A stretch of 64,000 bases of DNA, from contig JASSKH010000003.1 in assembly GCA_031763025.1 (NCBI GenBank), positions 11,480,734 to 11,544,733 of the forward strand. Direction: 5' to 3'. Position 1 is the stretch's first letter. The number at the start of each line of letters is the position of its first letter. Of this stretch, positions 1-14,100 are shown piece after piece. The translations under genes were made by a program, and so were the position numbers. Source of the stretch: Macrocystis pyrifera. Lineage: Eukaryota > Sar > Phaeophyceae > Laminariales > Laminariaceae. The notes beneath the pieces were generated by a model that worked only from the letters and a program-made list of their open reading frames with translations, did not search any database and had not been told where the DNA came from.

Positions 1-88
1 TACCAACCATCACCATTATCGAATGAAAACGAACACCCCCCCCCTCCGACCCCCGCCTCCAACCGAAACAAAACCTACGAGGCATTTG

Positions 89-499
89 TCATGTCTCGAA
101 GTCCCGTCCTCCTCCCTCTCGTAATCGCCGCCCCCCCCTGGAGGGAGCCTCGCCCGCCACCTTCCCCCTCCGCCTCAGGTTGTACGTCTTTCCCGGGGAT
201 CCTCCACCCTCACCCCCGCCCTCCCCGCCACCCCCAACCCCGCCGGAAACACGTGCCGGAGGGGACATCGAGTGCCTCGAGTCTCCAGAGGACACGGAAG
301 CGGCGGAAGACTCGGTTTCGGCAGAGCTCCCGGCTGCTGCTGCTGCCGCTACCGCTGCTGCTGCTGCGGAGGAGGAGGAGGCGGTGCCGTTTCTACCGCA
401 GCCGGGGCCACAGCCCAAGCGCTTGATGGCAAACAGGCGGTCGTCCAGCTCTTTGAGCTTGCGTGAAAGGAGATTGTTCTCGTCCTTCAGTTTTTGGAC
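89..499 (-). CDS. KIF15: kinesin-12 exon 20 (last coding exon)
   Basis: 136 codons plus TGA at 91-89. Starts [20 protein letters not shown], continuing the KIF15 C-terminal coil, then a Ser/Ala/Gly-rich tail and a basic end (NLRRRGK, GGRRLR). Acceptor TTGCAG|GTC. The tail is low complexity and probably disordered. The 88 bases after the stop are C-rich with no recognised signal. Confidence 0.85.
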   Translation of the reverse strand, partial: VQKLKDENNLLSRKLKELDDRLFAIKRLGCGPGCGRNGTASSSSAAAAAVAAAAAAGSSAETESSAASVSSGDSRHSMSPPARVSGGVGGGGEGGGEGGGSPGKTYNLRRRGKVAGEAPSRGGRRLREGGGRDFET

Positions 500-621
500 C
501 TGCAAAAGGTATTTCATATTGAACGCGACAAAAAATAACGCGCATACATGCATACATATATACAACGAGGAAAAACGGATAGCGGGCGGGCGTGCATGCG
601 AGGAAAGTAGGGAGTAGGGGG

Positions 622-657
<36 letters not shown>

Positions 658-2431
658 GGGGGGGGGGGGGGGGGGGGGGGGGAGGGGGGAGATGACGGGG
701 GGGGGGGAGATATGCTCCTTGTTTTATGAGCTTGCGAACGAGCATGGGAACGGGCTTGTGAACGAGCTCGAACAGCGACCTTGTGAGTGACCTTGCGAGC
801 TATAGCCGTTTGGGGATACTCATCACCCACGACAAACACAGCAGGTCATGAAAAGAGACAAGTGAGAGAACGAAAGACAGCCGTTGGTTGGCGTTGCCCA
901 AACCCCATTCGATCGTAAATGTCCAGGGCACTTCACGGATCAGGGCCCGACCCGACCCCATCCCGCGGGTCGGGTCAGGAGGTATTCAAAACCCATGGTT
1001 CGGGTCGCGGGAGGAGGTTTTCAACACGTAACGGGTCGGGTCGGGTCTGGTCAACCCGACCTGACTCCACCCTCGAGTTTTTATCTGACCCACGAACAGT
1101 CCTGCATGCTTTCTAGTTACCGCTGTGCAAAAAAGGAATTACAGCTGTCGATGTCATAGAAAACCGCGCGGCAGGACATTTACAACTGTCGTCAACTTGT
1201 GCGCGTTTGGTGGAGAGGATACGGTTCCAAACAAAAATATCAGAACTTTGATCCTAAATTTTCGGCGGTCCGGTCGTACATAGCATCCCTGGAAAAAAAA
1301 AAAAAACGTAGTATCCGGCTTAAGTCTCTTAGAACTGCAGTCCCATTTTGGGGACAGATATGTCAAATTATAATTGGTTTCTCTCGAGCGGGACTGCGGT
1401 CCTGAAAGGGGTTAAGCCAGCTCGAAAACTTTCGATTTATTTCATTTTATTTTTTAAGCGCCTGTGTAAAATCAGAAAAAAAATACATATATCGCTCTTC
1501 ATATAGTACCGAAATAGAATAGGCTTCAATGGTCGTCGGTAGCGAGACAGGCGCAGAGGCAGGAGGCGTGACCGCGCTACAAAGAGATGATTACAAGAAA
1601 AGAAAAAAGAAAGGGAGAAAAGAAAAACACGTCACGCGCATCACTCACGCACCTGTTGGATTTTCTGGCGGCTGTTTCGGTGGCCCACAAGGGAAGCGTT
1701 CACGTTTTTCAGCTCCATGACCTGCGAAAATCGGCAAACAAAGCAAAACAAAAAAATGAATAATCAACGCGAAAACAAACGAACAAAAACGCGACGACAA
1801 ACGGAACAACCAAGACGAAAACGACGAGAAAAAAATAAACAACAACAACAACATGAGCACGCGTGAAAAAACACGCGCAACGCATACATGCAACGGCGGA
1901 ACGGTGTCAACTGCCAACAGAGAAGCCAACGTCAGAGGTCAGAGTACAGTAGAGAGATACAATATCCCAAACACGTCGAGACACCGGCAGCCTGCCTTCC
2001 AATACGTGCCGAAATACCGAATCGTTTAAGCAAAAAAAAAAAACGTAAACACCGTCCACCCTCCTCACAATACCTCCCGCCGTGTGATCATACGACTACG
2101 GCCAAGCACCACATGAGTACACCCCCCTTACCATTTATAACGCATTCGACGCTGTCATCCATCCATATGCAAGAAAACCTGCCTCACAAGCGGTCCTCAG
2201 TAGGATGGCTCACCCTTCATGCGGCTCGTCAAAAAACCTCGCGTCACTATCGCGCGCGCTTGGTGCAAACAATGTCTGCCTGATCGGTGCAAAACCGACG
2301 TGCCCCGTGCCAGCACTGCAGTTATGTGAGGATCTATGGTCATAAGAGTACGGCTATGCAAGATAAGCACACACACACACACCATCAGGAGCCTTCCCCA
2401 AATCCGCCCCCCTTTTTCACTAGTCTTCCGG

Positions 2432-2462
<31 letters not shown>

Positions 2463-3270
2463 GTCAACGCCCTCTTCCCCCGCGTCGAAAGCCTACCCGG
2501 ACCCCCCCCCCCCCCCCCCCCCTCAAACCGAGGAGGACACGCCTACCCAACGCCGTGCAACCACTCTCCCGCCCGAAAAAAAAAACGTCCATCCCTCACC
2601 TTGGCGGTGTAGCCCTCGGTCTGCCCCCTCACGGCACCGATCTCTTCCTCGAGCTCGTCGTTCCGAGCCGCGGTCGCCTCCATCGTGACCCGCGTCTCTT
2701 CGAGCAACCGCCGGGCTGACTCCAGCTCGGACTTGAGGGGACCCCGTTCGTCTTCGGACAGGAGGTCGCCCTGCAGCCGCTTCACCTGCATCAAAAGAAC
2801 AACAGCGTCGAGAGAGCACGGCGCCCACAAACAACACCGGGACACGAACATCCCACGGTATTTTTACACCTTGGCCAGATTGATAGATACAACCGATTTC
2901 CACTTGATCATCTAGATCATTCAAGGACGACAGATCCCTGATTTGTACCAGGTACGACCTACAGGTAGCTCATGTAGTCGGGGTGAGAGCCGCATAATCT
3001 GCATGATCTACAACAGCAGTAGGGCATGCTTCCTGGGTAAGATCTGCCCTGTAAGGCAGATCGTGCACAACATCTCACAAAGGCAGGTCAGGAACTAGAT
3101 GATCGATAGATAGATATCACGGGGGAGCATAGTAAATAGGACCTACGGTACACACAGAAACCCATATACCTCCCCATTTTTATTAACAATATTTGGTCCT
3201 ATTTACTATGGCCCCCCGTAATAGATAGATACGTAGATAGATAGATAGATAGCCGTAATAGCTAGCTAGC

Positions 3271-3308
<38 letters not shown>

Positions 3309-4815
3309 CCTGGTAGATAGATATTACGGGGAACCACAGTAAAAAGGACCAAATATTGTTGGTAGAAATAGGTAAACAGGTTTTTGAGCGTACCGTGGTC
3401 CCGTTTACTATGGTTCCCCGTAATAGATAGATAGATAGATCATGATCTATCTAACCTGTCCGAGGTGTGGAGCATTTGAAAAATAAAAAAAAATCGACAT
3501 CACCATTGTCACCGCCACCAAACATGTCAGGAGGACGGCAGTTTAACAACCGGTGACAAGGCAGCGACCTCGACTAAATACACCACAGCAGTAGTTTTGA
3601 TGCGGGACCTCCTAATTTTGATTGGACGATGCTCGAAACCGCCGCCGTCTCCAGACGCATTTAGTAACCTAACCGCCATGGCCACTACCGACGCCCAAAA
3701 CCGCCGTCTCCTGATGCATTTAGATGCCACCACCACCACCACCACCATGATACAACCACCGCACACGTGGTCTACAGCAAGCAGGACAAGGGCCGGCGTG
3801 CGAACGAACATCCGCAAGGAAAAGACAACGTTCCCATTGCAGTTGGTGCCTTGGAGAACCTGTCGCGGCGACACGCTGTTGCACAAAACGAGGGGAGGCC
3901 ACGCGAGGCCACCCACGCAAAAACCACGCGAGACACCTCGATGGTTAGGCTATATAGCAACAGCAGTATCAGGTATTGTAGGCCCACAAAGGCCAAAATA
4001 CGTACCCAAAAGATTCGACATGCACGAAGCATACTGATTCCCTTCGACTGGTCGTTAAGCCTCCCATTTTTGGGCTGTACAGCTGTACCGACTTCAAATT
4101 TCAACGGCTGGTAGGCCGTTCGTTTTTTTTTTTTTCAGCTGCGCACGATGTTATTCATCGGATTTTATCTTGCGTCACCCCACATCAGAACGCCTCCAAA
4201 TGGACACCTTGGGCATATACCTGTACCCGTACGTATGATACAAATATGTATTTTACGTGGGGCTGGAGTATTTTTCAATGCGAGTGGAGAGAAAACGTGT
4301 TGCGCAGCCAGGATGCAACAACTCGTCGGCCTCGAAGGACTCAACGGCACTGCTGTGCGTTGTGCTGATGACACGGTATACTGCTGTGCTGCCCACGAAC
4401 CAGGGTGGTGGCAATGAGGTCATGCGAAAACAACACCATCAGCACTATTACGGAGGACCATAGTAAATAGACCTGCGGTACACACAAAAACCTATATATT
4501 TACCGATTTTTACTAACAATATTTGGTCCCATTTACTATGGTCCCCTGGAATAGCAACAACACCATCAGCACTATTACGGAAGACCATAGTAAATAGCAC
4601 CTACGGTACACACAAAAACCTAAATATATACCTATTTTTACTAACAAAATTTGGTCCTGTTTACTATGGCCCCCCGTAATAGCATCAACAAGAACAAGAA
4701 CAAGAACAACTATTACGGAGGGCCATAGTAAATAGGACCTACGGTACACACAAAACCTATATATTTCCCTAAAAATACTAACAATATTTGGTCCCATTTA
4801 CTATGGCCCCCCGTA

Positions 4816-4847
<32 letters not shown>

Positions 4848-7800
4848 CGACACCGACAACTGCTTATCAAGATTAGCTGTCGCCAGGAACTCGCGCGACA
4901 GGATATTTATAACTGTCGTCAACTTGTGTGCGTTGCTGGATGGCGTGCGTGTGCTGGTTCTTTCTACCCATCGACATCCGGCAAACCATTGTCCGTGCCG
5001 ATTCTTCAATCCTAGAGACAACGTATACTGGTATGCCGGGCGATGAAAGTAGTTTGTCTATTATACACAAAAAAATAAATTTCTGATAATTTAATGAAAA
5101 GTGCAGACACAATCAACTGTTTAATCAAGTAAAAAAAAAACGGATTAGGCTATCTGTCATCGGGTCCCTATCAGGACTTTGGTCTACATTAGTGAAACTT
5201 CCGTTCGCTCGAAATGAGGCCAAACACGACAAAAACAGCAAAAAAATTGTTCAAAATTCACAGTCACAAAAATGAAATTACAAACAACGTCGAAAACCAG
5301 TTACAAAAAATATATATACCAGGCATACAACAACGAAACACACGACGAAAAACGGACCCCCTCCCCACCTCGGCCTTAAGGTCCACCACGCGCCCGGTGA
5401 GCTCCATCCGGACGGCGTCTGACTCTTCTAAAAGCTCTGCCGAGCTCCGAGCCTCCTCTGCCAGGCTCGACATCTTGAGACCGCCGAAAAGAGGAACAAG
5501 GATGACAGGGGGGGGCGAGCAGGAAACACACGCCGGGACAGGGGGGGAGGTACTAATTATCATGCATGGCAGTAGTCTTACGACCATAGACCCGGGGGTT
5601 ACTCGATATCATACATGGTCGTAGTCGTACGACCATTGACCCTCGCATCCCTACTGTGCCGGGACGGAGCACGTCGGGTTTTCACCGACCAGGCAGGCAT
5701 TGTTTGCACCAAGCACAAAGCGCCGTGAGGTGTTCGACGCGTCGCATGAAGGGTGAGCCGCATCCTACTAAGAACCGCTTGTGAGGCGGACTTGCATAAG
5801 AATGACAGCTTCAACGAGTTAATTTAATTTCCGGTGTAGCCACTTCCAGAAACAGCGATGGGAGTACTAAGTAACCGCCTCTTGGGTGCCTTACCTTGAA
5901 CACTACGTAATGCGATCATTCCCACTTGTGCGGAGTAAAGGTTCTCCACCACGCACAAAAACGATCTAACTCCACCACCAGCTTATTGGACCGACCGCCG
6001 AAAACAAAAAGAAAAAGTGGTACCGTGGTTGTCTACAGAAGTAGCTCAAGTAGTGAGCGACAAGTTTTACTGTGTCGTTGCCAACCAACGCCAAACCAAC
6101 GTACTTCGTACAGTACATAGAGGGGGGGAGTTGTACTCGTTCTCATACATGGCCGTATAGTCATATGACCATAGACCCTCGCATCCCTACAATGCCGGAA
6201 CGGAGCATGTCGTGTTTTCACCGACCAGGCAGACATTGTTTGCACCAAGCGCGAAGCGAAACGTGAGGTGTCTGGGACAAACAGTCATGGTCATGAATGG
6301 CCATGCGCATAGAAAGCAGTACTACACTGTCTGTAGCTCCTAGGCTGCCGCTATGAGATGGTGTACGGGATCTGCGCGGTACTTGCAGACCCAACGAAGG
6401 AAACATGTCCTACTTACCGTACATCATCCAGGTTGGAAGGCTCCCACCCGGCGACATGGGCTACTACTGCTGTAGACCCTACAGAACAGCAACGTATGTA
6501 TCTGCCCTGGAAGATTGACAATAGCAGACAAGACCATCAAGCAACAATCCATTTTCTGTCTGATGTGTGATTTTTTTTTTTTTTCTACCGCTTCGAAAAT
6601 CATCCAACTCCTGACTTCAAGTCGTTTGTCTCCGAATAAAGTGGGTATAGGTCTGCCTATAAAAACGTAGCAGAACTAGCCCTTGTGTATACGTTGTATG
6701 TATGTATATATATTCGTAAATACGTGTTATATACAACTGTGCATGTGTTATACGTATATACAACTGCTTCTGCGTTTTCTACGTTTTGAGGATAAAATGG
6801 AACTGCTGTGCTCGAAATTAGAACTGGACGGGGTTTTTTTTCAAGTAAAAGAGCTAACCCCTTCAAAACTGCAACCACGTTATCGGGTAAAAACTACTCG
6901 GAATTAGAGTGGGTAATTTTTCTGCAGCAGTGAAAGGGTCGAGAAAGGCACCTATCACGGGGGACCATAGTAAATAGGCCCACATATTGTCAGTAAAAAG
7001 AGGTAAATATATGGGTTTTGTGTCTACCATAGGTCCTATTAACTATGGACCCCCGTAAATAGCAACCCTCTTTGGACAATAGTAAATAGGACCTACGATG
7101 CACGCAAAACCCTATATATTCACGTATTTTTACGAACAATACCTGGTCCTATTTACTTTGGTCCCCCGTAATAACAAAAATGAAATAAAAAGTACCGCCT
7201 TACCTGTTGACGCATGCTCTCGGACAGATTCTCGGCCTCAATCTTGAGCGCCTCGGTCTCAGAGGCCCGCTTGTCCGCGGCTTCCTTTTCAGCCACCTCC
7301 GCGCTGTTCGTGTCAGCAGGGGCGGGGGCGGGGGGGGAAGGTGAAGAGGTTGCAATGAAATAACAATACCCAAAACAATCCATCCAAGCGACAACGAAAC
7401 GGCGAGAGAAACAAGAAAAACGTGAAGGAGCTTGGCTCGTTCGTGTAAACACCGCAAGGCCGTTTCTTTTTCAATTTTAAACCTACCAGTAGGAAGCCAA
7501 CAGCTGGACCTGTATACATACTTCGAACTACAAACACTACACCCGCCGTCTCGCTCGTACGCACCTGATCCTCGCTTCCAACGCAGCAGCCTTTTCCCTC
7601 GCCATCTCCACCTCCCGCGCGCTCCTGTTGTCGCACGCCTCCACGGCCTCTTGGAGCCTCTTAGCCGCCTCCTCCGCTTCGTCCGCCCTCGCCTCCTCCC
7701 GCTCCAGTGACCCCGCAAGCTCCCGCACTTTCTGATGAGAGGCTACCAGCTCCGTCTCCGCCAAGGTCAGCTCCTTCCCAACCGAAGTCAGCTCCCGCAT

Positions 7801-10800
7801 TTTCACCGCCGTTTCCTCTTCGAGAGCCGCCAGACCCTCCTGGAGCCGCACCACCTCCGACCGCGCCGCGACAAGCTCGTCCTGCATCCCCAGACCCTCC
7901 GCGGCCGAGACCGCCAACTTTTCCTCGAGGTCTGCGCGCTTCTGCTCTCCCGCCTCGAGCGCGCGCCGCGCCTCCACCAGAGATCCCTCGCTGTCGCTCA
8001 GCTCGGCCGTCGTGCTCGCCAGAGCAGCTTGCACCGCTTCAAGCTCCTCGACCTTCGCCATCAACTCCAAACTCTTAGCCGCGACGGCCGCCTCTCCGGC
8101 CCCCACCGCCGCGTCCATCGCAACCACACCGGCCGCAACATCCCGCTGCGCCTCCGCAAGCTCTTCCTCCTTGGCGCTCAGCTCAGCCCTCGTGCGAAGC
8201 AGGGACCCCTCGCTGTCGCTCAGCTCGGCCGCCGTGCTTGCGAGCGAGACTTCCGCCGACTCAAGCTCCTCGACCTTGGCCACCAATTCTAGATCCTTTG
8301 CCGCGACGGCCACCTCTCCATCCCTCACAGCCGCGCTCATCGCCGCCATGCCTGCTTCAACCTCCCGCCGCGCCTCCACAAGCTGCTCCTCCTTGGCACT
8401 CAGCTTAGCCTTCGTGCTCGCCAAGGCCGCCTCAGCCACCTCGAGCTCCTCCACCTTAACCTCTACCTCCCGGGTCTTCGTCGCGACGGCTACCTCTCCA
8501 GCCTCCACCGCCGCGCTCGTCGCCACCTCGCCCGCCTTAATCTGACGACGCGCCTCCCCCAACTCCTCCTCCTTGACGCTCATCTCCGCCGCCGCATCCT
8601 CCAGAGACACCCGTGCCACCTCCAACTCCTGCACCTTCGCCTCCAACTCTCGACCCTTCGCCGCGACGGCCGTCTCCCCCGCCGCCACCGCCGTACTTAA
8701 CGCTTCCTGCGCCTCTGCCGCCGTGCTCTCCGCTGCTTTCGTCACCGCTGCCGCCGTGGCCGCCGCGGCTGCCGCCGCCGCCGCTACTGCCGCCGCCTTA
8801 GCCTCCCCGTCCGCCACCTCCGCAGCCTTCGCCGCCTCCACCCGCCCGCGCTTCACCTCCTCCGCCAGACGAGCAACATCCGCGGTCAACGCTTCTCCCG
8901 CGGTCTCGGCCGCGACAGCGCGCGCCTGATACTCGAAGCACGAGTCGCGGACCGCCTTAAGCTTGCCGTCGAGGTCCGTCGCGCGGGCTTCCGCCTCCGC
9001 CGCTGCCGCCCGCGTCTGCGCGATCGAGCCCTCCAGCTCGGCGACGATGTCGCTGGCCGAAGCCAGATCCTGACGCATGCCCAGGTTGACGGATTCGAGG
9101 CCCTTGAAAGCCTGGGACACGGATTCGTGCTGTTGAGTGATCCGGCCAAGGTCAACCTCGGTGGCCTCGCGCTTGGCGACGGCGGCGGCCAAATCGGCCT
9201 GCAACGTCTCTTCATTAGCCTGTGCGAGAGAAGCGTTTCAGTTCGAAAAGTAAGAGGGCTATACAATATACCATACCATACAGAGTAGTACATAAACCAG
9301 GACCGGTGATTATATTTTCTGACCAATCACGACAACACAACAACTACCACCGTCCATCATCCACCAACGCACATAAGTCGAAGAGAGTTACAAATACCCT
9401 GCCACTCGAGTTCCTATATAGCTACACCTTCACTGGCATATCACTTGCCATCTCCATCTCCTCAAAACCAAATGACGCCATCGTCGGATCAGACAGCAAC
9501 CATAATAAATTCAAACAACATCAACCAAACCCCCTCTCTGCCCCCCCCCCCTCTCGATCCCAGCCGCCATGTTTCGCAGCCCCCTCCCCCCCCCCCCCAC
9601 TTCCAAACCTATCTCTCCCTCACCTCCAGGCCCTCAACCGTCTCCCGCAGGCCGTGGATCTCATCCACCAACCTATCCTCGTCCCCCACAAGCTCCGCCA
9701 CAATCTGGCCCAGCTCCTCCACCTTCTCCGACGACCTCTCCTGCTCCTCCACCATACCCCGGAGCAGCTGCACATCCACCGCCGCTTCTCGCTCACCTCT
9801 TTCCCCCCTCTCCGCTGCTTCCACAACACCCTCCACATCCCTCGCCGACCACCCCTCCCCTCCCCGCCCACCCCCAACCCTTCCCTCTTCCGCCTCCTCC
9901 TCATGAACTCCCAACAACATCCTAACCCCGTCTGCATACGCCTCCGCCACCTCTAACTCCTGGGTGAGAATCTCAATCTGCTGCTCCCGCTCGACGCAAG
10001 CCTCTTCCGCCCGTAAGCGTAACGCCTCCTGGGCAAGCCTAAAGAACTCCTGTCCCTCTGCGCGGCGCTCCGACTCCTCCAGTTCCCCTTCGACGAGGGT
10101 AGCGTGAGCCTCAGCTTCGAGGAGGCTTTTTTGGGCCACGCACGAGCGGGCAACGCCGGCGGCGATGGCGCGGCGAAGGTCTTCGGCCGCGCGTTCGAGG
10201 CTGGCCTGGAGATCGTCGGCGCGGCCCTGGCTGAACTCGGCCTGCTCAGAAAGTGTGTCGTAGTCGTCCTGGAGCTGCTTGAGTCGACCCTCCAGCTGTT
10301 GGTGGAGGTGGTAGTGGTGGTAGGTGGTGATGGCGACGTGAAGACAAGACAACAACAAGAAAAAACCGCGAACAACGACACACGATGAGGCAGGTCCAAG
10401 AGCGTTAATAGCAGCAGCAACATAAGCGACGACGAAGACAACAGCAAAACAACAGAAGCAACAGAACTGACAAAAAAATGTTCAGAAAATTTGACCCAAC
10501 AACAACAACAACAACAACAACAGCAACAATCGTCGGCAAAGCAAAAACACTTGCTCGGTCAAAGATGGTGCTACTTGAATACTCCACACGGCGAGCTTCC
10601 TTACTCGACAGCAAGCAGCAGGCTAAAAACATGACTCAAATTACCGAGACCACAACAGGTCGAGCCACTGTTGGAAAAACCATTCGCAACAATACCTATT
10701 GGTACACATCTGAGGCTAAAAACAAAAAAAACAAAACAAAACAAACAAAACAAAAAAAAACAACAACAAAAAACAAAAAAAAAGCAAAAGAAAAACTCAG

Positions 10801-11163
10801 TCGGCACGAGACAGCAAAACAAACAAGCGCAATACAAAACAAGATCAGCCGAAATGGCGAGACACCGTGCAACACCGTTCCTCCGCATTAATTACTGTTG
10901 GTGTATTGGCATCTTTATAGCGAAGATCATGCAGCCCCTTTCTTCCCTCGTCAACTCGCGTCTACCGACGTGAGGCGCTCTCAGCAGTTCATTTTTTTTG
11001 TTTTTTGCAAATAAATAAATTCCCAATCTCAACAAGGTGATACGGCCAAGCACAACAGACGCAAGCATCACCGCTGGGATCGATGCCGCCGAGGAGAGTA
11101 GTTGAGAGAGATTGTAGACAGAGGAGTAGAGATTGTATCCACCACAAGGGGACAGTTGCCACG

Positions 11164-11197
<34 letters not shown>

Positions 11198-14100
11198 TGA
11201 CATGCACGATAGCGCGCATGCCACAGAGCTACGAAAAAAAGAACAGGACTGAAAAAACGTGCCATCAACAAAGCAGTTATTACGGGGGTCCATAGTTAAC
11301 AGGACCTATGGTGTACATAAAAACCTATATATTTTCCTATTTTTACTAACAAAATTTGGTCCCGTTAACTATGGACCCCCGTAATAGTCCGTACGAAGGT
11401 GCCAGGCATACCCCAGGACAGCACATCGTCCCAACCGATTGAAACTCTCTCCTCCCATCCTCTTCCAACCTCCCCACCCTGCCAACCCCCCGCCCCTCCT
11501 TACCTCAGAAACCTTTTCTTACGCCACCCCCACTCCCTAAGAAGGCATTCCAGAAAGGCAAACAGCGGCCACTACAGGCCGGCCGGTGGGGAGCCTGCGC
11601 GACCGCGATCCGATGTCGATTAATCCAAGCATGCCGTGGATAGCCAAGTATGAAAAAAACACAAGAAGTCTCAACTCATTATTCAAGACGAAAACTGACA
11701 CAAACGACAAAACAAAACGATCTCACAGGGTAAAAATACACTCGCGCAAAAAATGCACGTTTCAGACACACACTCTACCATGACACGAAAGTGGTGACAG
11801 CGTGCTCACAAAAATACTGGGAAGAAAGTAAAGTACAGTGCGTACAGCAAGGCAAGGCAAGGCAAGGCAAGGCAAGGCAAGGCAAGGCAAGTCAAGGCAA
11901 GGCAAGACAAGGCAAGTCAAGGCAAGGCAAGGCAAGGCAAAGCAAAGCAAAGCAAAGCAAAGCAAAGCAAAGCAAAGCAAAACATAATGAAAGCAAACCC
12001 AAGCAAAATAAGGCATAATCCAAGCAAAGCAAAGCAAAGCAATGGACCGAAGCTCCATGAGCGGGGCGAGACGTTTAAAGCTGTCTCAAGCTGAGAATAC
12101 TTGTTTTAAAGGATTAGTCTAGAGGGGTGAAAGTCCCCCACGCTCTTACCGGACGAGAATTTGCCGGGCTCGACCGTCGACTTGTTGCCATCTAACCCCC
12201 CCCTATGCTGAACCACATTTTTTTGGGAATATTGAACGGAAATCGAGAGATACTCATGCTTACGTACACGCGTGATCTTCGAATAACGAAAGTCATTCTG
12301 CATTTATATATATCAAGTGTGGAGATCAGCATTTGCCTCCACGTTTCGGTTAGGAAAGAAAAGCACATATCACAATCAAACAAAAAACACATGTACAGTA
12401 GCATACAGCATATATGTGACAGAACAAGCTATACGGCCACACGCACAAAACACTTAGGGCTGGGCACTGGCTCACCTAGTCAGTAGCGATTAAAGTGTCG
12501 TCAAAATCAACCAGTATGCCGAATTGCGAGCAGCGTACCGTCTCTCCTAGCCCACCCTCTCCCGAAACGCATTTCGTTGGTTTTCGACTATATTAATGAT
12601 GGCGTGTTTCTTGGGCGTATATGAGATGAAACTACTGGCGATTATGTTGGCCTGGTCAATCAGTAGGTTACTACTGCCAGGAAATTATGTGCCAATGCCC
12701 GGTCCTACAAACACTACTTACTGTACGTAGCGCTGCGAGTAATAACAAGGTGTATGCTCGGCTGGGCTTCATGATTATTACGGGGGTCCATAGTTAACAG
12801 GACCTACGGTGTACATAAAAACCTATATATTTCCCTATTTTTACTAACAAAATTTGGTCCCGTTAACTATGGACCCCCGTAATACTAGTTGTTAGTTGGG
12901 CGGCCAAGCAAGCCAACTAAATGACCTACAGCGGCAATGATGTATGAAAAAAACAAACATACAAGAGACGCGCCAAGTCAGATTCGAAGACAAACATAGA
13001 ACCCCGCAAGAAAAAACGCACGAAATTACCTGTAGTACCCTGACCAACTGATAATCAGTCGGCGATAACTAATAATTACTCGGCGACCCATAGTCAACCA
13101 ACTTACAGTCCCAGCTGACACGGTATCAAACAAACGTCCCCTACAACACCAGCAGAAAGGACACTACTACCGCCACCACCACCACCACCACCACCGCAAC
13201 AACACACACAAAAACACCCCAAGAACATTTTCCTAATCCAACCAAAAAATCACCCCACTCGCGACAAACACACACAACACCACGGTAAAGCCGAGCGCTT
13301 GTCACTATTGCTACTGCTGCTGCTCGCACGCCCCTCGCAACAAGCGGAGAGCAGGCAACAACACCCTCCTGCTCAGCTACCACACCTGCTCTTTCTGCTG
13401 CGCGCGGGTTTCCACGAGGCGTTCCTGCAGGTCGTTGCTCCGGCGCTGCTGCTCGTCTACCTCCTTGCCGTGAGCCTCCTCGGCCGACCTCAAGCGTTCC
13501 GTGACCACTTCCAAGTCTTCCATGACAGACCTGTCCACCCACATAGACAGGCGACGCGAGGCCAGCAGGAAAATTCAGAAACAGCAGTGCCGGGTTGCAC
13601 ACGTAACACCGGGCGGAAATATAAGAACCGGTCGACCTTCATATTAATCTTTAAACGCTCCTTATATTTCCGCCCACAACTTATTCGTATTACGGGGGAC
13701 CATAACAATCAGCACCCACGAATCACCCAAAAGCGACGTATCCCCCAATGTTTGCACATCACATTTGCTTCATATAATTATTTTCCCCGCCTGTTACAAT
13801 AGATTCCGCCCGGTACGTGATATATTACACAGCATTTCACAAAAAATCGGGAGTTTCTTTTTCCTTTATTTTATTTTATTTTGTTTCTCGACTTGATGCA
13901 CACAAAAAACAGAGGAAACGTATTTTCTGTGTACTCATGTTGATGTAGGATTGAACCTGGGCCCAGCGTAAAAAAGTTTCTTCAGTGTACGATTCGTTCA
14001 GGCCTTCGGGCATAATATATATATTCCTTTTCTGCGCTTTTTACGCTACCAAATAGCAGCAGATACTTGCGCACAATCGGAGTGTCTCCGTCATATTTCC

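Noticed and set aside
3116-4817. Possible CRISPR-like array from regularly repeated ~107-bp elements
   Set aside because: Elements are palindromic MITEs with TA duplications in both orientations and irregular spacing, in an intron-rich eukaryotic context.
7707-8929. Long plus-strand open frames opposite kinesin exon 15
   Set aside because: They are shadows of a GC-rich coiled-coil exon; codon-position composition and splice phases support the minus strand only.
10478-10973. Lys/Thr-rich plus-strand frames
   Set aside because: A/C-rich simple sequence in kinesin intron 13 with no conserved content.
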